Source of the DNA: Nocardiopsis metallicus
Lineage (GTDB): Bacteria > Actinomycetota > Actinomycetes > Streptosporangiales > Streptosporangiaceae
Length of the DNA stretch: 64,000 nt
Direction of reading: 5' to 3'
Assembly: GCF_014201115.1 (NCBI RefSeq)
Contig: NZ_JACHDO010000001.1
Span: 5,332,001 to 5,396,000, forward strand
Position numbers and translations under genes: made by a program. Of the stretch, positions 8,861 through 17,445 are shown piece after piece; within the stretch, counting starts at the first letter, position 1; the number at the start of each line of letters is the position of its first letter. The notes under the pieces were generated by a model, which was given only the letters and a program-made list of their open reading frames with translations, made no database searches and was not told the DNA's origin.

Positions 8861-10111
8861 GTGAAAGCCCTCGTTCTCGGCGGCGGAGGCCGCGAGCACG
8901 CACTCGTCCGCGCTCTGTCCCTTGATCCGGGCGTCACCAGCATTCACAGCGCTCCCGGCAACCCGGGGATCTCCGACCTGGCCGAGAACCACGTCATCAA
9001 CGTGACGGACGGGCTGGCCGTGACCGAACTGGCCGCGCGCCTGCGCGCCGAGCTGGTCGTGATCGGCCCGGAGGCGCCACTGGTGGCAGGGGTGGCCGAC
9101 GCCCTGCGCGACCGCGGCATCCCGGTCTTCGGCCCCGACAAGGAGGCCGCGCACCTGGAGGGCTCCAAGGCCTTCGCCAAGGAGGTCATGGAGGCGGCCG
9201 GGGTGCCCACCGCCAAGGCTCGGGTGTGCCGCAGCGCCAGCCAGGTCTCCGAGGCCCTCGACGAGTTCGGGGCGCCCTACGTCGTCAAGAACGACGGGCT
9301 GGCCGCGGGCAAGGGCGTCGTGGTGACCGAGGACCGCGCGCTCGCGGAGCAGCACGCCCGCGAGTGCGGCCGGGTCGTCATCGAGGAGTTCCTCGACGGC
9401 CCCGAGGTCTCGCTGTTCGTGCTCACCGACGGCGCGCACGCGCTGCCGCTGCTGCCCGCCCAGGACTTCAAGCGCGCCTACGACGGCGACCAGGGCCCCA
9501 ACACGGGCGGCATGGGCGCCTACGCCCCGGTCCCGTGGGCCCCCGCCGGTCTGGTGGACGAGGTCATGGAGTCGGTCGTGCGGCCGACGGTGTCGGAGAT
9601 GAACCGCCGCGGCCACCGCTACCAGGGACTGCTCTACGTGGGCCTGGCGCTGACCTCGAAGGGTCCGCGCGTGGTGGAGTTCAACGCGCGCTTCGGCGAC
9701 CCGGAGACCCAGGTCGTGCTGGACCGGCTGGCCACCCCGATCGGCGCGGTCCTGCAGGCGACCGACACCGGCGGTCTGGGCTCGATCGGTTCGCTCCAGT
9801 GGAAGTCGGGCGCCGCGGTGACCGTCGTGGTCGCCGCCGAGAACTACCCGGGCGACCCGGTCAAGGGCGACCTCATCGGCGGCCTGGACGCCGCGAACGC
9901 CCTCGAGGGCGCCTACGTGCTGCACGCGGGCACCGCCTGGGACGGGGTGCGCGACATCAAGTCCAACGGCGGCCGCGTGCTGAACGTGGTCGGGACCGGC
10001 GCGGACCTGCGTCAGGCCCGTGAGCGCGCCTACGAGGCGGCTGGCCGCCTCGAACTGCGCGGCTCGTTCTACCGCACCGACATCGCCGAACGCGCCGCGG
10101 CCGAGGTCTAG
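8861..10111 (+). CDS. purD: phosphoribosylamine-glycine ligase
   Basis: This 416-residue ATP-grasp enzyme joins glycine to phosphoribosylamine to give GAR in purine synthesis. It has the N-terminal VLGGGGREHAL, the family segment KNDGLAAGKGVVV, QDFKRAYDGDQGPNTGGMG and VEFNARFGDPETQVVL. The GTG start lies 48 bases after the purA stop, so co-transcription with purA is plausible. A hairpin follows the stop. Confidence 0.96.
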   Translation: MKALVLGGGGREHALVRALSLDPGVTSIHSAPGNPGISDLAENHVINVTDGLAVTELAARLRAELVVIGPEAPLVAGVADALRDRGIPVFGPDKEAAHLEGSKAFAKEVMEAAGVPTAKARVCRSASQVSEALDEFGAPYVVKNDGLAAGKGVVVTEDRALAEQHARECGRVVIEEFLDGPEVSLFVLTDGAHALPLLPAQDFKRAYDGDQGPNTGGMGAYAPVPWAPAGLVDEVMESVVRPTVSEMNRRGHRYQGLLYVGLALTSKGPRVVEFNARFGDPETQVVLDRLATPIGAVLQATDTGGLGSIGSLQWKSGAAVTVVVAAENYPGDPVKGDLIGGLDAANALEGAYVLHAGTAWDGVRDIKSNGGRVLNVVGTGADLRQARERAYEAAGRLELRGSFYRTDIAERAAAEV

Positions 10112-10137
10112 TACCCGGAAGCGACGCGAGAGCGTGA

Positions 10138-10169
10138 GAGGGGCCCTCGGCAAGCGCCGGGGGCCCCTC
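10138..10169. terminator. hairpin between purD and purC
   Basis: A 14-pair stem (10138-10151 with 10156-10169, one G-T pair) closes on a four-base loop directly after purD. Confidence 0.7.
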
Positions 10170-10320
10170 GCCGTACGGCACGGGCCCGAACCGGGGCCGA
10201 AGTCCGGCCCGGCCCGGGGCCGACTGGCCGATGAGCGCCTGAGCGGGGGCCGCCCGACCGTTCGGAACAGCGGGAACGCGATACTGGAGGGGTTCGCACC
10301 GAAACCCGGAGAGTAGCGTC

Positions 10321-11226
10321 ATGAGCGGCTTCGTCACCGTCCCCGAGCCCGTCGAGGTTCCAGGACTCACCCACCTGCACACCGGCAAGGTGCGCGACCT
10401 GTATTCGACGGCCACCGGCGAACTGGTGATGGTGGCCAGCGACCGGATCTCGGCGTACGACTGGGTGCTGCCCACGGAGATCCCCGGCAAGGGCCGCCTG
10501 CTCACCCAGCTGTCCCTGTGGTGGTTCGAGCGGCTCGGCGACCTGGTGGCCAACCACGTCGTCTCGGACACCCCTCCCGAGGGCGCACCCGCCGACTGGG
10601 CCGGTCGCACGCTGGTCTGTGAGCGGCTGGACATGGTCCCGGTGGAGTGCGTGGCCCGCGGCTACCTTGCCGGTTCCGGACTGGCCGAGTACCGGGTGGA
10701 CCGCACGGTGTGCGGGGTGCCGCTCCCCGAGGGGCTCACCGACGGCTCCGAACTGCCCGAGGCGATCTTCACCCCGGCCACCAAGGCCGAGGTCGGCGAC
10801 CACGACGAGAACGTGTCGTTCGAGGCCGTGGCGGACCGGCACGGGGAGAAACTCGCCGCGGAGCTGCGGGACCTGACCCTGCGGGTGTACGGGCGCGGCC
10901 GGGACATCGCCCGGGAGCGCGGTGTGCTCCTGGCCGACACCAAGTTCGAGTTCGGCCGCGACACCGCCGGTGACCTGGTGCTGGCCGACGAGGTGTTCAC
11001 CCCGGACTCGTCCCGCTACTGGCCCGCCGACGAGTGGAGCCCGGGACGCCCCCAGCCGTCCTTCGACAAGCAGGTCCTGCGCGACTGGCTGACCTCGTCG
11101 GCCTCGGGCTGGGACCGCGCGTCGGACACGCCCCCGCCGGAGCTCCCGGCCGACGTGGTGGAGCACACTCTGTCCCGTTACACGGAGATCCACGAGCGCT
11201 TGACCGGCACCAAGCCCGCCCTGTGA
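10321..11226 (+). CDS. purC: phosphoribosylaminoimidazole-succinocarboxamide synthase
   Basis: This 301-residue SAICAR synthetase couples aspartate to CAIR with ATP. It has GKVRDLYS near residue 23, the SDRISAYDWVLPTEIPGKG region, VECVARGYLAGSG, and the catalytic/ATP site LADTKFEFG with ADEVFTPDSSRYWP. It is the longer actinobacterial form without a PurE fusion. The purD-purC spacer contains a terminator and enough room for a separate promoter. Confidence 0.96.
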   Translation: MSGFVTVPEPVEVPGLTHLHTGKVRDLYSTATGELVMVASDRISAYDWVLPTEIPGKGRLLTQLSLWWFERLGDLVANHVVSDTPPEGAPADWAGRTLVCERLDMVPVECVARGYLAGSGLAEYRVDRTVCGVPLPEGLTDGSELPEAIFTPATKAEVGDHDENVSFEAVADRHGEKLAAELRDLTLRVYGRGRDIARERGVLLADTKFEFGRDTAGDLVLADEVFTPDSSRYWPADEWSPGRPQPSFDKQVLRDWLTSSASGWDRASDTPPPELPADVVEHTLSRYTEIHERLTGTKPAL

Positions 11227-11233
11227 CCGACGC

Positions 11234-11261
11234 CGTCCGCGTGATTCAGCGCACGCGGACG
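11234..11261. terminator. hairpin after purC
   Basis: A ten-pair perfect stem (11234-11243 with 11252-11261) with an eight-base loop directly follows the purC stop and is followed by a T-rich stretch. Confidence 0.65.
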
Positions 11262-11595
11262 TCGTTTCGGCTGTGGGAGCGCGTATGGTGGTGTGGTCGT
11301 AGGCAACGCCGAAGTAACGGACAGCCATGCGTACGACCCTCGGTCTCTCCCTCCGGTGTAATGCCTCTTTGGCCGTTTGGCGGGACTTCAACCGCGATCT
11401 GCGGGTATACCACGTTCTGGGCCTGTTCATGTGTAGTGCTTGCTATAGAGTCATCGCGAACCCACCGGTTCAAGGCTGCGCAGGTCACACGCAAGATGGC
11501 CGCAACATTTCGGGGCAAACCCGCGTCTTAAACGCAAACAGGCGAAACCCGACGAGGGTGTCCCTCTTTTTCACATCTGCCTCACAAAGGAGCAC
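11262..11595. other. gene-free spacer upstream of murA
   Basis: This spacer is clearly lower in GC than its surroundings. It contains TATA-like hexamers (for example TATAGA near 11444) and a T-run near 11567. Open frames on both strands lack coding character. It probably holds the murA promoter and leader, but I cannot assign a promoter with confidence. Confidence 0.4.
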
Positions 11596-12897
11596 ATGAG
11601 CATGGGCCAGGAGGTTCGTTACCGCGTCCGCGGCGGACGCCCCCTCAGCGGAACGGCGTTCATCCAAGGCGCGAAGAACGCCGTCCTGCCGATGATCGGA
11701 GCCGCCCTGCTGGCGGCCAAGGGCCGTACTGTGCTGCGGAACGTTCCGGTCATCGAGGACGTCTACCGCGCGCTTGAGCTCGCCGAACACGTGGGCGCCA
11801 AGGTCGCTTTCCACGAGTCCGAGCGCACCGTCGTCATCGACGCTTCCGGTCTCAACGACCCCGAGCGCGCAGTCCTGCCCGCCGACATCGCGGCCCGCTT
11901 CCGCGGCTCCGTGCTCTTCGTCCCCGCGCTGATGCACCGCACCGGCCGCGCCCGCATCGAGGGCGTCGGCGGCTGCAACCTCGGCAGCCGGAACCTCGAC
12001 TTCCACTACCGCGGCTTCGCCCGGCTGGGCGCCGAGGTCACCGAGGACCTCGAGCTGAACCACATCAACGTGGAGGCCAGCAAGCTCCGCGGCGGCCACC
12101 TGTACCTGGACACCCCGTCCCACACCGGTACCGAGAACCTCCTCATGGCGGCCGTGCTGGCTCCCGGCACCACCGTGATCGAGCACGCGGCCCTCGAGCC
12201 CGAGGTCATCGACGTCATCAACTTCCTCTCCGCCATGGGCGCGAAGATCAGCGGTGGCGGCACCGGCCTGATCACCGTCGAGGGCGTCGAGGAGCTCACC
12301 GCCGTCGAGCACACCATCATGTCCGACCGCATCGACGCCGGGGTGTTCGCGATGACCGTCGCCGCCACCGGTGGCGAGGTCAGCCTGGTGGGCGCCAACC
12401 TGGACCACCTGGGTGTGGCCCGTTGGAAACTCGAGCAGATGGGCGTCGGCTTCTCCCAGGAGGGCGCCGTCCTGCACGTCCAGCGGGACCCGTCCGTGCC
12501 GCTGCGTCCGATCAACGCGGTGACCTCGCCGTTCCCGGGCTTCGCGACGGACCTCCAGTCCCCGCTGATGGCCCTGGCCACCCTGGCCGAGGGTGAGAGC
12601 TACATCCACGAGGCCATCTACGACGGCCGCTTCGCGCTGGCCGACGAGCTCAACAAGATGGGCGCGAAGATCGAGGTCGAGGGCACCCGCGCCATCGTGC
12701 ACGGTTCCACCAACCTGCACGGTGCCGAGGTGATCGCGCACGACCTCCGCACCGGCGCGGCCCTGGTTCTCGCCGGACTGGTCGCCGAAGGTGAGACAAT
12801 CGTGGCGCCTGGTTATCTGGTGGACCGCGGTCACGCTCAGTTCGCTTCGCGGCTCGCCGCGCTGGGCGGTGACGTGGAGCGCGTCACCGTCTCGTAG
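11596..12897 (+). CDS. murA: UDP-N-acetylglucosamine 1-carboxyvinyltransferase
   Basis: MurA transfers enolpyruvate from PEP to UDP-GlcNAc, the first committed step of peptidoglycan synthesis. The 433-residue protein has the N-terminal GAKNAVLPMIGAALLA, the fosfomycin-target cysteine in IEGVGGCNLGSRNLDFH, DRIDAGVFAMTVAATGG, and TSPFPGFATDLQSP. An AAAGGAG sequence lies just upstream; the second ATG, two codons in (11602), is better spaced and may be the true start. The gene appears monocistronic, flanked by a long AT-richer leader and a terminator. Confidence 0.95.
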   Translation: MSMGQEVRYRVRGGRPLSGTAFIQGAKNAVLPMIGAALLAAKGRTVLRNVPVIEDVYRALELAEHVGAKVAFHESERTVVIDASGLNDPERAVLPADIAARFRGSVLFVPALMHRTGRARIEGVGGCNLGSRNLDFHYRGFARLGAEVTEDLELNHINVEASKLRGGHLYLDTPSHTGTENLLMAAVLAPGTTVIEHAALEPEVIDVINFLSAMGAKISGGGTGLITVEGVEELTAVEHTIMSDRIDAGVFAMTVAATGGEVSLVGANLDHLGVARWKLEQMGVGFSQEGAVLHVQRDPSVPLRPINAVTSPFPGFATDLQSPLMALATLAEGESYIHEAIYDGRFALADELNKMGAKIEVEGTRAIVHGSTNLHGAEVIAHDLRTGAALVLAGLVAEGETIVAPGYLVDRGHAQFASRLAALGGDVERVTVS

Positions 12898-12916
12898 GGG
12901 CCGTAAGCGCAGTTCA

Positions 12917-12949
12917 AGCCGGGGTGGGGGGCTTCCTCCCACCCGGGCT
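12917..12949. terminator. hairpin after murA
   Basis: A 12-pair stem with one mismatch (12917-12928 with 12938-12949) is followed by a short T-run. Confidence 0.65.
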
Positions 12950-13093
12950 TTCGGCGTTGATATGGAAAACGATCTTCTTTGGCCCCGCACAATGGGTACG
13001 ATCTCGGCAATCATGCCGTGACAGAGATCGGGTCGGGAAACCAGTGGGCGCACATAGTGAAGAGCGTGGAATGGTAGCGGGGAGCAGCCCGAG

Positions 13094-14413
13094 GTGAGTG
13101 CGCAGCGTACTGGCGATTTGACGATCGGCGTCATAGGACCCCATGAGGTGGTCGAACGGGTCATGCTCATGGGTCCGGGGTCCACCGGGCCCCTCAACGC
13201 CAGACTCATCGCCGCCGCCTACCGAGATGAGCAAGAGGCGACGGACAAGGTCGTCAGGCTGGGGTCGGCGATCGACGCCTATTTGTTCGCCAGCCCCGTG
13301 CCCTACGAGTTCGCACGGAAGGCCGGCGTGTTGACCATGCCCGCGACCTTCGTGCCGCTCGGCGGGGCCAGCCTGCACGAAGCCCTGCTCCGAGCGACCC
13401 TGGACGAACGGTTCGACCCGACCAGAGCCAGTCTCGACGTGCTCAGCCGCGCTGACGTGGTCGAGGCCTACTCCGAGGTCGACCTGCCCGTGGACGGTAT
13501 CCACGTACACGAGGAGCTGACCAACACCGCCCAGCTCACGTCCTTCCACGAGGGGCTGTGGCGGCGCAAGGCCACCAAGATGGCGATCACCTGCGTGCGC
13601 GGGGTCGCCGAGCGGCTGGAGGCCATCGGGGTTCCGGTGATCCGGCTGCGGCCCACCAACGCGGGGGTGCGCAGCGCGCTGCAGACCGCTGGTCTGCTGG
13701 GCGCGCACCACCGTTTGGAGGAGGCCCAGCTCGGTGTGGTCGTCGTGGACGTGCCCACACTGCGCGACTCCTCCCGGCGCTCCACCCCGCGCTACTGGCG
13801 CGAGGAGCTGCGGCTGTCGCTGCACCGGCTGCTGCTCCAGGAGGCCCACCGGATCAACGCGACGGCGCACCGGCTGGACGACCACTCGTTCATGGTGACG
13901 GCCACGCGCGGTTCGCTGGTCACCGCGACCGAGGGCTTCCGGCAGCCGCCGTTCGTGGAACGGATCAAGGCGGAGCTGGGCATCGCGATCGAGGTGGGTA
14001 TCGGCATGGGCCGCACCACCCAGGACGCGGAGTCGCACGCCCGCGCGGCGCTCAACCGGGCCCAGGCATCCCGGCAGAGCTTCGCGGTGGACCGTGAGGG
14101 CCGCTCGCTGGTTCCGGCGCAGCGCGCCCCGGCCCGCCAGTCGTCCGAGCCCCTGCGCACCAAGGGCCGCGAGACCCTGGTGCGGCTCTCGGAGAAGATC
14201 GCCGAGGAGGACGGGCCGCTGGTCGTGGACGCGGAGAACGCGGGGCGCATGCTCGGGGTCACCTCCCGGACCGCGCGCCGACTGCTGCGCACCCTGGTGG
14301 AGGAGGGCCTGGCCTGGCCGCTGCCGCCCAACCGCACCCTGCAGCCCGGCCGTCCGCGACAGCTCTACCGGCTGATCGTGGAGAAGCTGGACAAGGACGC
14401 GGCGGGCAAGTAG
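13094..14413 (+). CDS. putative sensor-regulator with cyclase-like and winged-helix domains
   Basis: GGGGAG nine bases upstream supports the GTG start; the product has 439 residues. The N-terminal 200 residues (starting TIGVIGPHEVVERVML) look like an alpha/beta receiver or periplasmic-binding-like domain. The middle (about residues 215-330) contains AIEVGIGMGRTTQDAESHARAAL, whose GIGxGxTxxxAxxxAxxAL pattern resembles degenerate GGDEF/nucleotide-cyclase-like domains of PucR/CdaR-type regulators. The C-terminus (GRMLGVTSRTARRLLRTLVEEGLA) is a clear winged helix-turn-helix. The GGDEF signature itself is absent, so catalysis is unlikely. I infer a DNA-binding regulator that senses a small ligand; its targets are unknown. 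Confidence 0.6.
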   Translation: MSAQRTGDLTIGVIGPHEVVERVMLMGPGSTGPLNARLIAAAYRDEQEATDKVVRLGSAIDAYLFASPVPYEFARKAGVLTMPATFVPLGGASLHEALLRATLDERFDPTRASLDVLSRADVVEAYSEVDLPVDGIHVHEELTNTAQLTSFHEGLWRRKATKMAITCVRGVAERLEAIGVPVIRLRPTNAGVRSALQTAGLLGAHHRLEEAQLGVVVVDVPTLRDSSRRSTPRYWREELRLSLHRLLLQEAHRINATAHRLDDHSFMVTATRGSLVTATEGFRQPPFVERIKAELGIAIEVGIGMGRTTQDAESHARAALNRAQASRQSFAVDREGRSLVPAQRAPARQSSEPLRTKGRETLVRLSEKIAEEDGPLVVDAENAGRMLGVTSRTARRLLRTLVEEGLAWPLPPNRTLQPGRPRQLYRLIVEKLDKDAAGK

Positions 14414-14428
14414 CACACGGGTACGACG

Positions 14429-14460
14429 GAGCGGGGCAGTCCCACGGGGCCGCCCCGCTC
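14429..14460. terminator. hairpin after the winged-helix regulator
   Basis: GAGCGGGGC (14429-14437) pairs with GCCCCGCTC (14452-14460). Confidence 0.65.
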
Positions 14461-14611
14461 TTCGGTTCGAAGCCGCCGGTGCCTCCGCGAGGACCGCTTG
14501 GCTTGCCAGATTGCTGGCAGCCTTGAATTCATCACCTCCGTATCACCAGGTCACCGAAGGCGGCTACGACGTGCGCCCGGCTCGGACCAGAACCGCTGAC
14601 CAGGGGATGCG

Positions 14612-15456
14612 GTGCTCACTCGGCTAGAGGTCGACGGGTTCAAGCACCTACTGGGCCTCTCAGTGGATTTCGAACCTTTCACCTGCGTTGCGGGCGAGAA
14701 CGGTACCGGCAAGTCGAACGTGTTCGACGCGGTCCAGTTCCTGAGCCTCCTGTCCGGCCGATCACTGATCGAAGCCGCCTACGAGGTGCGGGGGCCTACC
14801 GGAGGTGAGCGTTCCGGGAATCCGCGCGAGCTGTTCTGGAACGGGTATGAGTCCCAGGACAGGCACATGGTTCTCGCTGCCGAGATGATCGTCCCGGAGT
14901 ACGTGGAGGACGACTTCGGACGCGAGGCCCGAGCGACCAGCACCTACCTGCGTTACGAGGTGGAACTGGGGTTTCAGCCACCCTCCGGAGCGAACCGGAC
15001 CGGCGGTTCGGTCCTCCTCGGTGAGCGGCTGAAGCACCTCAACCCCAGTGATGCACGGGACCGGCTACGTTTCCCCGTACGCACACGCCCGGAGTGGTCC
15101 ACGTGCCCGTGGTCCAAGTGCCCGTGGTCCCCGTACGCATGGGCGGGGCCTGGCTTCTCGTGGATGAGTCGGCCATCCGCAGGGTCGCGGGAAACCCCAA
15201 CGGGCGCTGCGCGCTCGGCCTGCCCCAGGTCAGCAGGGCGGAGACGATAGCTGACCCGAAGAAGCTCCTGAAGGAGGCGTTGGCGACTGCTCCAGAGCTT
15301 CGTGGCCGCAGGCCCAAACGGCTCAATGACCGCTTCTCCGAAAACCGCCGACAGCTTCTTCAGCGGCTGGAGACCGACGGCCCCGTCACCAGGCTGCCTT
15401 CTTGGCAGGCCTTCGTCGGATCCGTGGCAGACGGCTTGCACCGGTGCGGCGGTTAG
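14612..15456 (+). pseudogene. remnant of an AAA-ATPase / DUF4276 gene pair
   Basis: The first 150 codons from the GTG at 14612 encode the start of a RecF/SMC-like AAA ATPase: LTRLEVDGFKHLLGL, then Walker A AGENGTGKSNV (residues 28-38). No Walker B or signature follows. Around 15060-15100 similarity passes to another frame (open from 15025 to 15456). Its translation, from GGAWLLVDESAIRRVAGNP through IADPKKLLKEAL to LPSWQAFVGSVADGL, resembles the C-terminal part of DUF4276 proteins, which commonly follow such ATPases. I read this as one deletion that fused the front of the ATPase gene to the back of its partner. A direct repeat GTGCCCGTGGTCC occurs at the junction (about 15103-15128). The DUF4276 assignment is moderate. 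Confidence 0.55.
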
Positions 15457-15472
15457 AGGTCAGTAGCACGCC

Positions 15473-15512
15473 CGAAGGGGGCGGTTCCCGGAGTGGGGAA
15501 CCGCCCCCTTCG
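15473..15512. terminator. bidirectional 17-pair terminator
   Basis: Bases 15473-15489 pair perfectly with 15496-15512 around a six-base loop. It lies between the converging remnant and hisC. Confidence 0.8.
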
Positions 15513-15534
15513 GCGTCGCGGCGGTGGTGAGCGG

Positions 15535-16617
15535 TCAGCGGCGTTTGGCGTAGGAGGTCGCGACGGAGAGGAACACGTCGTTCTCCTCCGCGGTGCCGAG
15601 GCTGACGCGGGCGCCCTCGCCGTCGAACGGACGCACCGAGACGCCCGCCTCGGCGCAGGCCGCGGCGAAGTCCAAGGTGTCCTCATCCAGCCGCAGCCAC
15701 ACGAAGTTCGCCTCGGTGGGGGGCACGGTCCACCCGGAGGCCACGAGGGCCTCACGGACGCGCTCACGCTCCTTCACGGTGGTCTCCACCCGCTCCAGGA
15801 GCTCGCTCTCGGCCTCGATGGAGGCGATCCCGGCCGCCTGGGCCAGGTGGTTGACCGCGAAGGGCACGATCGTCTTGCGCACCGCGGTGGCCACGTGGGG
15901 GTGGCCGACGAGGTAGCCCAGGCGCACGGCGGCCAGGCCGTAGGCCTTGGAGAAGGTGCGCAGGACCGCGACGTTGGGGCGGTCGCCGTACAGCTTCACA
16001 CCGTCCGGGACCTCGGGGTCGCGCACGTACTCGCGGTAGGCCTCGTCGAGGATGACCAGCACGTGGTCGGGGACGCGGTCGAGGAAGTCGACCAGCTCCC
16101 GCTCCCGGACCGTGGTTCCGGTCGGGTTGTTCGGGTTGCACACCAGCACCATGCGGGTGTTGTCGGTGATCGCGGCCAGGAGGGCCTCGAGGTCGTGGGC
16201 CTCGTCCTTGAGCGGGACCCGGACCGACGTCACCCCGGCCAGTTCGGCCAGGAGCGGGTAGGCCTCGAAGGAGCGCCAGGCGTAGACGACCTCGACGCCC
16301 GGCTCCCCGACGGCCTCCAGGAGCTGCTGGAGCACGCCCACGGAGCCCGCGCCGAGCGCGACGTGCTCCTCGGGCACGCCCAGGTGCGCGGCGAGCCTGG
16401 CGACCAGCTCGGTGGCGCCCGGGTCCGGATAGCGGTTCAGGTCGGCGGAGGCCTCGGTGATGGCCTCACGCACGGACGGGAGCGGCCCGTAGGGGCTCTC
16501 GTTGGAGGACAGCTTGATGGAGCGCCCGTCAGGTCCGACAACCCTGAGACCGGGCTTGTAGGCGGGGATGGACTCCAGTACCGCCCGCAGATATGGCGAT
16601 TTCGACTCCGACACCAT
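15535..16617 (-). CDS. hisC: histidinol-phosphate aminotransferase
   Basis: This 360-residue fold-type I PLP enzyme transaminates histidinol phosphate or a related aromatic substrate. It has KLSSNESPYGPLPSV, NRYPDPGATELV, the LVCNPNNPTGT segment, LDEAYREYV, the PLP-lysine in RTFSKAYGLAAVRLGY, and the C-terminal arginine region ANFVWLRL. It is not in a his operon, so it could equally be the aromatic aminotransferase Pat, a close homologue that sequence alone does not separate. It is divergent from a lipoprotein gene with a 108-base spacer. Confidence 0.88.
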   Translation of the reverse strand: MVSESKSPYLRAVLESIPAYKPGLRVVGPDGRSIKLSSNESPYGPLPSVREAITEASADLNRYPDPGATELVARLAAHLGVPEEHVALGAGSVGVLQQLLEAVGEPGVEVVYAWRSFEAYPLLAELAGVTSVRVPLKDEAHDLEALLAAITDNTRMVLVCNPNNPTGTTVRERELVDFLDRVPDHVLVILDEAYREYVRDPEVPDGVKLYGDRPNVAVLRTFSKAYGLAAVRLGYLVGHPHVATAVRKTIVPFAVNHLAQAAGIASIEAESELLERVETTVKERERVREALVASGWTVPPTEANFVWLRLDEDTLDFAAACAEAGVSVRPFDGEGARVSLGTAEENDVFLSVATSYAKRR

Positions 16618-16725
16618 TGTCCTTCCTCAATACTTTGTGCTAACCCCGCGACACGCTCAGCAATGAGATGCCCGGGACGGCCACCGCTCCAAGCGGAAAT
16701 ATCGCACAAACGAGGAGATATCACC

Positions 16726-17445
16726 ATGCGTTTGCGTCATAGTCCTGTCCGCTCCGCATCGAACACGGCCCTGCCCGCCGCAATCGCGATGACCTGCGCG
16801 ATCACCCTGGCGGCCTGCGGCGGAGCGGACGGGGAACAGGGCGAGGACCCCAACGCCGAAGCCGCCGCGCAGCTGCACGACGCGCAGCCGATCCACGTCG
16901 GAGACGTGACACTGCTCCCCGAGAGCAGCGAGGCCGGAACCTACTCCGAGCTTGTCACAGTGCAGTATTCGGAAGAAGTGCGGGCCTCCACCGAACTGGA
17001 CAAACCCGAGTGCATGGACGCCGCCAACCGGTGGGGCGACCTGGACACCGTGCGCGGGGCCCCCGCCTCGGTGGCCGCCTACGAGTGGGACCTGGGCAAC
17101 ATCTCGAGCATCCTGGTCCAGCTCGACGAGGACTCCGCCGCCGAGGCCCTGGCCGTCAAGCCCCCGGAGGCCTGCGCCGAGTACACCGCCACCTACGAGG
17201 ACGGCAGCAGCTCCGAGTACGGCGTCACCGACCTGGACGTCCCCCGGGTCGGCGACGAGTCGCGCGCCTTCAGCATCCAGGTCAGTGACGACGACGGCCA
17301 GAACCACATGTACACCGTCATGTACCGCAACGGCGGCCTGCTGGGCACCACCTCCGTGATGGGGCCGGGCGAGGCCGAGGACTACGAGCAGATGCTCGTG
17401 GACTTCAGCGAGGCCGCGATCAAACGGCAGGGTCAGATGCTCTGA
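16726..17445 (+). CDS. secreted lipoprotein
   Basis: GAGGAG lies a few bases upstream of the ATG at 16726; the frame stays open far upstream without coding character. The 239-residue product begins with basic residues (MRLRHSPVRS), has a hydrophobic stretch, and carries the lipobox ITLAAC with the lipidated cysteine near residue 31. The mature protein is acidic and rich in Glu, Asp and Tyr, with two further cysteines (KPECMDA and PEACAEY), probably forming one disulfide. No family is recognised. Its last 26 bases overlap the convergent MauE-like gene. Confidence 0.75.
   Translation: MRLRHSPVRSASNTALPAAIAMTCAITLAACGGADGEQGEDPNAEAAAQLHDAQPIHVGDVTLLPESSEAGTYSELVTVQYSEEVRASTELDKPECMDAANRWGDLDTVRGAPASVAAYEWDLGNISSILVQLDEDSAAEALAVKPPEACAEYTATYEDGSSSEYGVTDLDVPRVGDESRAFSIQVSDDDGQNHMYTVMYRNGGLLGTTSVMGPGEAEDYEQMLVDFSEAAIKRQGQML

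Noticed and set aside
15493..16725. Long upstream extension of the lipoprotein frame
   Set aside because: It is the complement of hisC; the Shine-Dalgarno sequence and signal peptide place the real start at 16726.
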